Assembly: GCF_014204895.1 (NCBI RefSeq)
Contig: NZ_JACHMF010000001.1
Span: 5,084,001-5,148,000 of the forward strand
Reading direction: 5' to 3'
From: Paractinoplanes abujensis
GTDB taxonomy: Bacteria; Actinomycetota; Actinomycetes; Mycobacteriales; Micromonosporaceae
Length of the DNA: 64,000 bases
Shown here: one piece after another, positions 58,223-64,000 of the stretch
How the letters are laid out: every line of letters starts with the position of its first letter
How positions within the stretch are numbered: the first letter of the stretch is position 1
The notes under the pieces: model-generated
Databases searched by the model: none
The model's input: the letters and a program-made list of their open reading frames with translations, nothing else
Told to the model about the DNA's origin: nothing
Program-made: the position numbers and the translations under genes

Positions 58223-59457
58223 TTGGCGAGCAGCGGGTTGATGGCGGTGCAGACACCCTTCAGCACACCGGGGATGTCGGCGCCGGGCTTCCACAGCGGA
58301 TCCAGACCGGCCCGTACGGCCTGGTTGAGCTCGGCGCTGCCGGTGTGGCTGGGCTTGACGACACCGTCGGCGATCCCGTCGATCACCACGTTCTGCAGCT
58401 GGTCGGGCTTGAGCAGCGGGTTGGCCTTGGCCAGGGTCGCCGCGTCGAGCTGGGACTGCCGCGGCGGCGGGAAGAACTGGGCCAGCTTCGCGCTGTTGGC
58501 GGGGCTGGTGAAGAACGTGACGAACTCGGCCGCGGCCGCCGCGTGCTTGCCTTTCTTGAGCACGCCGAGACCGCCCTGGCCGATCACCGAGTACTCACCG
58601 GCGGGGCCGGCCGGCAGCGGGACCAGCGTCCAGCCGAAGCCGCCCTCTTTGAGCAGCGACGTCCGGGAGATCTGGGCGATCGTCATGGCCGATTCGCCGG
58701 CGAAGAAGTCCGCGGCCACGCCGGGAGCGGGCAACGCCTTGCCGGTGAAGATCGCCTTGTGCAGGAACGTCATGGCGTCGATCATCGGCTGCTGATCGAA
58801 GCCGCAGGTCTTGCCGTCCGCGGTCCACGCCTCGGCGTCCCAGCCGCGGAACACGGTGGCCAGGTTGGTCCAGTCCTTGTAGTCGAAGTCGCGGATCACC
58901 AGGCCCTGCTTGCCCGTCTTGGCGGCGACGGTGCCGGCCGCGGTGATCACGTTCTCCCACGTCCACTCGGCAGGCAGCGTGACCCCGGCCTTCTTGAGCA
59001 GGTCGGTGTTGACGAAGACCCCGAACGGCGAGGTCGAGAACGGGTACGCCATCAGCTTGCCGTCCTGTTTCCACAGGGCGGTGGCCGCGGGCGCCAGGTC
59101 GGCCACGTTCTCGATGCTGTCGTCGAGCGGCTCGAGCGCACCCGACGCGACGAAGTCGGGCGCGGAGCCCTCCAGGATCCAGGCGATGTCGGGGGCGTTC
59201 CCGCCGGCGATCTGCGTGGTGACCGTGGTTGTGTAGTTGTCGATCGGCAATGCGTCGAACTTGACGGTGACGTCGGGGTGGGTCGCCTTGTACTCGGCCG
59301 CGATCGCGTCGAACAGCTGCACGTGGGCCGGGTTGGCCGACCACGTGGTCATGCGCAGCGTGATCGGGCCGTCGGACCCGGCGTCGTCACCACCACCGCA
59401 GGCGGTGAGCGAACCGAGCAGGGCGGCCACGGCTATTCCGGACAGAAGTCGTCTCAC
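58219..59457 (-). CDS. Sugar-binding lipoprotein of ABC transporter
   Basis: This 412-aa exported solute-binding protein of the CUT1 family has a signal peptide with lipobox LTAC (Cys20) followed by GGGDDAGSDG. The mature chain has typical blocks ATHPDVTVKFDALPIDNYTT, IAGGNAPDIAWILEG, LMAYPFSTSPFGVFVNTDLL and FGWTLVPLPAG. It delivers a sugar, probably an oligosaccharide, to the two permeases encoded next to it. The GTG at 59457 has AAGGAG 7 nt upstream. It lies 16 bp after the FAD oxidoreductase gene in the LacI operon. Confidence 0.92.
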   Translation of the reverse strand: MRRLLSGIAVAALLGSLTACGGGDDAGSDGPITLRMTTWSANPAHVQLFDAIAAEYKATHPDVTVKFDALPIDNYTTTVTTQIAGGNAPDIAWILEGSAPDFVASGALEPLDDSIENVADLAPAATALWKQDGKLMAYPFSTSPFGVFVNTDLLKKAGVTLPAEWTWENVITAAGTVAAKTGKQGLVIRDFDYKDWTNLATVFRGWDAEAWTADGKTCGFDQQPMIDAMTFLHKAIFTGKALPAPGVAADFFAGESAMTIAQISRTSLLKEGGFGWTLVPLPAGPAGEYSVIGQGGLGVLKKGKHAAAAAEFVTFFTSPANSAKLAQFFPPPRQSQLDAATLAKANPLLKPDQLQNVVIDGIADGVVKPSHTGSAELNQAVRAGLDPLWKPGADIPGVLKGVCTAINPLLAK

Positions 59458-59473
59458 GGGGATGCTCCTTATC

Positions 59474-61072
59474 TCAATAACCGCTGATGTCGGGCCAGTG
59501 CAGCTCGACGCCGTCGGCGCTCAGGTGGGCTTGGAAATCGGCGAGCAGGTCGGGGGTGTTGCGGACGGCCCGTGGCGCGACGGCGCGGTCGAGGCAGAAC
59601 GCGGCCAGCGCGCCGGCCACCTCCCCCGCGTTCCACTCGACCGGGTGCAACCGGTACGAGCCGTTGGTGATGTGGGTCGTGCCGATGTTCTTGCCGGCGG
59701 GCAGCAGGTTCTCCACGCGCTGCGGGATGAGGGCCCCGAGCGGGATCTCGAACGGGCAGCTGGCCACGTCGATGTAGTTGTCGCCGCCGGTGGAGGGGTG
59801 CAGATCGATGCGGTACATGCCGACTCCGACCGCATCGGCGTACGGGACGGCACCCTTGTCGCCTCTGATCTGCAGGGACAGGTCCTGCTCGACGACCGTG
59901 TACTCGGCCCGGATCCGGCGGCTTTCCCGCACGTACGGGGCCATGGCGAGACCGTCGGCGCTGCCGGTGACGTCGCCGCGCAGGCGCAGCCCGGGCCAGC
60001 CGGTGCCGCCGTCGGGGCGCGGAGCCTCGGTCTGCAGCCAGTAGAGCACCGAGAACGACAGCTCGCGGGCCTTGCGCTCGACGCTCGCGGGGTCGGGCGC
60101 GTCGACGTACGGCTGCTCGAAGTAGTCGATCATCGGCCAGTTCACCAGGCAGATGTCGCTCGGGTAGAGGCCGCCCGTGAAGTTGCGGCGCGCGGCGATG
60201 CGCCGGAACGTCCACAGGTTGCCGTCGCCGGGGTTGACCCGCTGGTCGGCGTCGACGAGCCACGGGTCGTCGTCCGGGTTCGGGGTGAACGACCGCGTCG
60301 AGAGTTGCAGCGTACGGGGGTTCGGGGTCTGCCAAGAGAGCATCCGCGCACCCCAGAACCCGGGCTGGTAGTCGCGCCAGAACCCGTACGCGGAAGGCTT
60401 GTCGACGGTGTGATCGCCGTCGACGTGATCCACCGCGAAGCACACCGAGAGCGCCTGCATGTTGGCCGGGTTCGCGGTGCCGGGGGCGTTGGGCTCGCCG
60501 GTCTCGGCCTGCGACTCGGCCCCGGTCACGTATTCGGTGCCGGTCATCGGCAACAGCTCGCCGGTCTCGGTCGCGTCCAGGATGTACGGCGCCGACAGCA
60601 CGTAGTCGTCGCCGTGGTGGCGGACCGTCACGGCCGTCACCCGGTCACCGTCGGTCTCGGCGGCAGTCGGCACGGCCGGTTGCAGGACGGTCAGCCGACC
60701 CGATCCCCGGTACGGGGCCAGCATCGCGTCGATCACGGCCACGGCGACCCGCGGCTCGTGGCAGAGGCGGCTGACGTGCCCGGCGCCGGGGTTGAGGTCA
60801 CGGGTGCGGCGGGCCCGGTCGGTGAGCGGATAGTGGGCGCGGTAGTAGTCACGGATGCCGTCACGCAGGGCGCGGTAGCTCGCGGTGATGCCGAAGCGCT
60901 CGACCCAGCTGTGCTCGTCCGGCGGCACGGCCTGGCTGGTCAGCTGCCCGCCGAGCCACGCGTGCTCCTCGGTCAGCAGCACCGTCCGGCCCGCCCGCAG
61001 CGCCGCCAGGGCCGCCGCCACTCCGCCCAGGCCGCCCCCGACGACCAGGACATCCGCCCGCAGTTCAGGCAC
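59474..61072 (-). CDS. FAD-dependent oxidoreductase (FAD_oxidored type)
   Basis: This 532-aa protein has an N-terminal FAD-binding loop DVLVVGGGLGGVAAALAALR, then LLTEEHAWLGGQLTSQAVPP and YILDATETGELLPMTG, and near the end NLLPAGKNIGTTHITNGSYR. This is the large FAD-oxidoreductase group (PF12831) often found with polysaccharide-use genes, where some members oxidise or open modified sugars. The substrate is unknown. The GTG at 61070-61072 overlaps the end of the lacI gene by 8 bp. No signal peptide is seen, so it acts in the cytoplasm. Confidence 0.85.
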   Translation of the reverse strand: MPELRADVLVVGGGLGGVAAALAALRAGRTVLLTEEHAWLGGQLTSQAVPPDEHSWVERFGITASYRALRDGIRDYYRAHYPLTDRARRTRDLNPGAGHVSRLCHEPRVAVAVIDAMLAPYRGSGRLTVLQPAVPTAAETDGDRVTAVTVRHHGDDYVLSAPYILDATETGELLPMTGTEYVTGAESQAETGEPNAPGTANPANMQALSVCFAVDHVDGDHTVDKPSAYGFWRDYQPGFWGARMLSWQTPNPRTLQLSTRSFTPNPDDDPWLVDADQRVNPGDGNLWTFRRIAARRNFTGGLYPSDICLVNWPMIDYFEQPYVDAPDPASVERKARELSFSVLYWLQTEAPRPDGGTGWPGLRLRGDVTGSADGLAMAPYVRESRRIRAEYTVVEQDLSLQIRGDKGAVPYADAVGVGMYRIDLHPSTGGDNYIDVASCPFEIPLGALIPQRVENLLPAGKNIGTTHITNGSYRLHPVEWNAGEVAGALAAFCLDRAVAPRAVRNTPDLLADFQAHLSADGVELHWPDISGY

Positions 61073-62084
61073 GGGCCACCGCCAGGGTCGCGCCGGCCAC
61101 GGGCTCGCAGGGCAGCAGCCGCTGGTGGTCGCCGCCCGCACCCTCGAGGATCGCCGACAGCACCTCGACGGCCTGCCAGCCCATTTCGCGCCGCGGGATC
61201 CGATAACCCGTGAAGTCGAGATCCGTGCTGGCGGGCCGGGTGGGGTCGCCCAGGGCCACGAAGGACAGATCGTCCGGTACGCGCAGACCCTGCTTGACGG
61301 CCTCGTCGGCGAGCAGGGCGCCGTCGGCGAACTCCTCGGCGAACACCGCGGTCACTTGTTCCGTGATCAACTGGCTTAGCACCTCTTTGCCCGGTTTGAC
61401 ATGTATTCCGGCTACCCCCGCGCGCGCTACGGCGTCGGTGAAGCCGCGGAAGCGGTCGGCGTGCGACTCGGGCCCGCCACCCTCCCCCACGTACGCGATC
61501 TTGCGATGGCCCAGCTCGACGGCCCGGCGGACCTGGGCCGCGGTGGCCGCCGGATAGTCGGCGCCGACGTAGGGCACCGGACCGCCGGCGTCGTCGCGCC
61601 GGCCCACGCTGACGAACGGCTGACCCTCCGCGATCAGCCGGGCCAGCTCTTCGGGGTCGAGCCAGCGGCCCAGCAGGATGCAGCCGTCGGCCAGCCGCAG
61701 CCGGTTGTCCTGCGAGAAGATCCGGCGCCGGCCGTCGACGACCGACGCGCTGGTGAACAGCAGCAGGTCGCAACCGATGCGCTCGGCGCACTCCTCGATG
61801 CCGACCAGGAACGGGTGGTAGAAGTCGCCCAGCCCGGCCGGGAACACCGGCTCGTAGGTGAAGACACCGAGGAAACGGTTGCGCTGAGCGGCCAGGCGGC
61901 GGGCGATCGGGTCGGCCACATAACCCGTACGCCGGATGGCCGCGAGCACCTTCTCCCGCGTCTCGGGCGCAATCCGGACGGCGGCGTCGTCGCGCTCGTT
62001 GAGCACGATCGAGACGGTCGTCTGACTGACGCCGGTCATCCGGGCGATGTCCTGCTGCGTCACCCGCCTGCTGCTGGATGGCAC
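61065..62084 (-). CDS. LacI-family transcriptional repressor
   Basis: This 339-aa protein has a LacI DNA-binding head (VTQQDIARMTGVSQTTVSIV and the hinge GYVADPIARRLAAQRNRFLG) and a periplasmic-binding-like effector domain (about 65-335) with YVGADYPAATAAQVRRAVEL and LSFVALGDPTRPASTDLDFT. It most likely represses its own operon and the divergent beta-propeller gene until the sugar binds. Two matching operators lie upstream. The GTG at 62082-62084 has GAGGAG 8 nt upstream. It heads the five-gene operon ending with the MalG-type permease. Confidence 0.92.
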   Translation of the reverse strand: MPSSSRRVTQQDIARMTGVSQTTVSIVLNERDDAAVRIAPETREKVLAAIRRTGYVADPIARRLAAQRNRFLGVFTYEPVFPAGLGDFYHPFLVGIEECAERIGCDLLLFTSASVVDGRRRIFSQDNRLRLADGCILLGRWLDPEELARLIAEGQPFVSVGRRDDAGGPVPYVGADYPAATAAQVRRAVELGHRKIAYVGEGGGPESHADRFRGFTDAVARAGVAGIHVKPGKEVLSQLITEQVTAVFAEEFADGALLADEAVKQGLRVPDDLSFVALGDPTRPASTDLDFTGYRIPRREMGWQAVEVLSAILEGAGGDHQRLLPCEPVAGATLAVARA

Positions 62085-62108
62085 GTCGGAGTCTCCTCTG
62101 TTACGCCG

Positions 62109-62122
62109 CTAATACGCATTAA
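62109..62122. promoter_or_regulatory. LacI operator 1
   Basis: CTAATACGCATTAA is an imperfect palindrome (TAAT...ATTA) 25 bp upstream of the lacI start. It matches operator 2 in arm sequence and has the central CG seen in many LacI-family sites. Confidence 0.6.
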
Positions 62123-62178
62123 CAAACGTGAACCGATCGTGGGCCACGCTCTCCGTGATCGTCAAGGAAATGCCTGTA

Positions 62179-62192
62179 CTAATACCTATTAG
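62179..62192. promoter_or_regulatory. LacI operator 2
   Basis: CTAATA-CC-TATTAG has perfect 6-bp arms. It lies 65 bp before the start of the divergent secreted enzyme and 70 bp (centre to centre) from operator 1, so one repressor could control both directions. Confidence 0.65.
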
Positions 62193-62256
62193 CGCCTTGA
62201 CCGAGGTTGTTAACGATGGCGAAACTTCGGGGCATCCCCTACCTGGAGGTCACCTC

Positions 62257-63216
62257 GTGGACCGACGATCCCTGCTCCGAGGCACTGCCGGTTTGGCTGG
62301 AATTGCCGGACTCGGCGCCTTCCCCGGCTCAGCCCAGGCCGGACCGGCCGGCATGCCCACCTACACCTATCTGCGCGACGCGCTCAAGACACCGCTGCGC
62401 TACAACCCGACCGGGGAGTTCATCTTCCCGTGCATCCGCGGCGTCTACGACAAGATCAGCGGCGCCCGCAGCCGCTACTACCTCTACTACGCGCCGCACG
62501 AGAAGCCGGGCGGCATCTGCGTGGCCGGGGCCGACTCGCTCAACGGGCCCTTCGCCGAGTACACGAACAACCCGATCATCGACAACGTGCTGCCCAGCAC
62601 GACCGTCTCGCACGTGTCCTCACCCCACGTGACGTGGGACAACGCCACCAGGCAGTTCTTCCTCTACTTCCACGGCGAGAACACCACGACCCGCGTCGCG
62701 CGCTCCTCCGACGGCCTGACCTTCCGCGACGAGACCCCGATTCTGAGCACGCGGCTGGTCCCCGGCCTGACCGAGACCTCGTACGCCCGGGTCTTCGAGC
62801 ACGTGCTGCCCGGACGCGGCAACAAATACACGATGGTCTACATGGGTGTGCTCGGCGGCAGACGGCGCATCTATCACGGCTGGTCGCCGAACGGCTGGGA
62901 CGGCTGGCAGTTCGCGCAGACGGCCCTGGTCAACCCCGAACCGGACGGGCTGACCGACATCTCGGGGCCGTCGCTGGTGTTCCGCAACGGCACGGTCTAC
63001 GTCGCCTACCACGGCAACGACGGCAAGATGCGGCTCACCGAGGTCGGTCCGTCGTTCGACCGGGAGAACCACCTGGGCGTCTTCTACTCCCCCGCCGCCT
63101 CCGACAACGGCCGCGCGGCGGCGCCCTCGTTCGGCACCGACGGCGGGGTGCAATACATGTTCTACGAGGCCGGGCCGCGGCTGAACGCCCGCATCTGCAT
63201 CGCCCGCGCCGCCTGA
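62257..63216 (+). CDS. Tat-exported beta-propeller glycoside hydrolase-like protein
   Basis: This 319-aa protein has a twin-arginine signal (DRRSLLRGTAGLAGIAGL, ending near AQA). The mature part has the repeated blades of a five-bladed propeller of the GH43/GH117 group: PCIRGVYDKISGARSRYYLY, VSHVSSPHVTWDNATRQFF, DISGPSLVFRNGTVYVAYHG and VQYMFYEAGPRLNARICIAR. It probably degrades an extracellular polysaccharide whose products are taken up by the divergent ABC system. The GTG at 62257 has GGAGG 7 nt upstream; earlier starts would put the operator inside the gene. Exact bond specificity is unknown. Confidence 0.8.
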   Translation: MDRRSLLRGTAGLAGIAGLGAFPGSAQAGPAGMPTYTYLRDALKTPLRYNPTGEFIFPCIRGVYDKISGARSRYYLYYAPHEKPGGICVAGADSLNGPFAEYTNNPIIDNVLPSTTVSHVSSPHVTWDNATRQFFLYFHGENTTTRVARSSDGLTFRDETPILSTRLVPGLTETSYARVFEHVLPGRGNKYTMVYMGVLGGRRRIYHGWSPNGWDGWQFAQTALVNPEPDGLTDISGPSLVFRNGTVYVAYHGNDGKMRLTEVGPSFDRENHLGVFYSPAASDNGRAAAPSFGTDGGVQYMFYEAGPRLNARICIARAA

Positions 63217-63247
63217 TCTGGTTGCCTCGCGGGGCTACCGTCGGTTC

Positions 63248-63835
63248 ATGGCTCCCGTCTCGTACCCGCGCGCCCTGGCGTTGGCCGCCCTCCAAGCAGC
63301 CCTGAGCGGAAGCTGGATCGCCGCCGGCGAACTCACCCCGGCCCGGCGGCGACTGGCCCGCCTCGGTGCGGTCGCCGTGACGACCGGCATCGGCTACGTC
63401 ATCTCCCCGCCGTCGTCGAGCTCGGCGGAGACACCTGACTCGCCGGTCACGCTGCGGCTGGTCGCGCCCGGCTCCGCGAACGCTCTGGGGGTCGCGGCCC
63501 CGGAACTGGCCGGGTCGCCCGACGCCGCGCACCCGACCGGCGACCGCGCCCCGCAGGCCGCTGCCGGGCCATCGCACGGCCTGCTCGACGCGTCCGAGAT
63601 GCTCGACATCAAAGTCCCGTTCGACAAGCGCAAAGCCGTCCTCGGCGCGGCCGTCGTGGCCCTCTCGGCCGGGGCGATCGCCGGCCGCCGCCAGCTGGAG
63701 AAGCGGTGGCTGGCCCGCCTGACCGGCCACGGCCACCCCCACCCGACCCGCGGCCTGGCCGTACGGATGGCCGCCGTCGAATTCGCCGGCCAGTTCGCGC
63801 TGCAACTCGCCGACCGCCGGCGGAACCGCGCCTGA
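63248..63835 (+). CDS. Hypothetical membrane-associated protein
   Basis: This 195-aa protein has two hydrophobic segments, one in the N-terminal third (LARLGAVAVTTGIGYVI) and one near residue 130 (AVLGAAVVALSAGAIAG), with a Pro/Ser/Ala-rich linker between them and a basic end (ADRRRNRA). It is probably a two-pass membrane protein. No family is recognised. The ATG at 63248 has TACCGT (63236-63241) ending 6 nt upstream, a leaderless start, so it is transcribed independently of the propeller gene 31 bp upstream. Confidence 0.65.
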   Translation: MAPVSYPRALALAALQAALSGSWIAAGELTPARRRLARLGAVAVTTGIGYVISPPSSSSAETPDSPVTLRLVAPGSANALGVAAPELAGSPDAAHPTGDRAPQAAAGPSHGLLDASEMLDIKVPFDKRKAVLGAAVVALSAGAIAGRRQLEKRWLARLTGHGHPHPTRGLAVRMAAVEFAGQFALQLADRRRNRA

Positions 63836-64000
63836 GGCCTGCTTTTGTGGAAGCGCGGAGGGCTGCTGGGCGCACAACGCTGGCCGTCGCCCTGCGGCGC
63901 CGCTGCACCGGCGGACCGCGCCCGACCAGCCGCCGGCGATGCCCTCGGCCTCCACTCATCGGGATGCGGTCCCGTTCGACCGTGCGTCCTACGGCAAACT

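Noticed and set aside
63836..64000. Possible gene start near the right edge (ATG in the last 70 bp)
   Set aside because: Too little sequence to judge; no -10 or ribosome site is convincing.

Overview
This window is high-GC actinobacterial chromosome. The synteny glnE - glnA2 - panB (known from mycobacteria), a MptB-type GT-C mannosyltransferase, AfsR/SARP-like regulators, an XRE-DUF5753 regulator and an actinobacterial type A RNase P RNA point to a filamentous actinomycete. I infer Micromonosporaceae, perhaps Actinoplanes; this rests on gene content, not on a search. About 67 protein-coding loci or gene remnants and one structural RNA (rnpB) can be supported. There is no rRNA, tRNA, CRISPR array or intact insertion sequence.

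Layout. 1-7.4 kb: small enzymes, then a minus-strand four-gene envelope operon joined by 4-bp overlaps (MprF/LysX-type lipid aminoacyltransferase, a repeat-bearing membrane protein, an antigen-85-like esterase, an SGNH lipoprotein). 7.5-9.8 kb: a decayed patch with a frameshifted acetyltransferase, a TPR-like/CGNR-ABATE divergent pair and the C-terminal stump of a tyrosine recombinase. 9.8-20.6 kb: acetyltransferase, MSMEG_6728-family protein, a 1000-aa BTAD-ATPase regulator, and a lipoglycan-type operon (mptB, GT87 enzyme, secreted phytase-like propeller) with a divergent membrane protein. 20.8-24.3 kb: an amino-acid dehydrogenase, two small membrane proteins, and an XRE-DUF5753 regulator flanked by two paralogous small Cys proteins. 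24.3-38.4 kb: nitrogen and housekeeping block (glnE, class I glutamine amidotransferase, EamA exporter, DUF350, glnA2, panB, RNB ribonuclease, a 754-aa histone-H1-like protein, asd). 38.4-47.9 kb: methyltransferase, M15 peptidase, ribA, membrane protein, LysR/MFS pair, OhrR-type regulator, an unusual GAPDH homologue, threonine-dehydratase-like enzyme and small enzymes. 47.9-56.4 kb: second AfsR-like regulator (1070 aa), secreted proteins, rnpB, TSUP exporter, kinase-like protein, Nudix enzyme and a broken DUF2625 gene. 56.5-63.8 kb: a LacI-controlled sugar-uptake locus (LacI, FAD oxidoreductase, lipoprotein, two permeases) divergent from a Tat-exported beta-propeller enzyme.

Expression signals. 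About twenty genes have a TANNNT-type -10 hexamer ending 6-8 nt before the start codon, as expected for leaderless transcripts. Several divergent pairs are separated by only 22-40 bp, so their core promoters interlock. Genes internal to operons instead have Shine-Dalgarno sequences or overlap start with stop.

Non-coding structure. A 133-bp element occurs twice in inverted orientation, downstream of the DUF350 gene and of panB, about 91% identical and with its long hairpin conserved. There is also a 34-bp x 4 tandem array, in-frame 45-bp and 18-bp coding repeats, an exact 34-nt direct repeat across rnpB, paired DnaA-box-like motifs, and operator dyads for LacI, LysR, a GlnR-type site and the GAPDH-homologue promoter.
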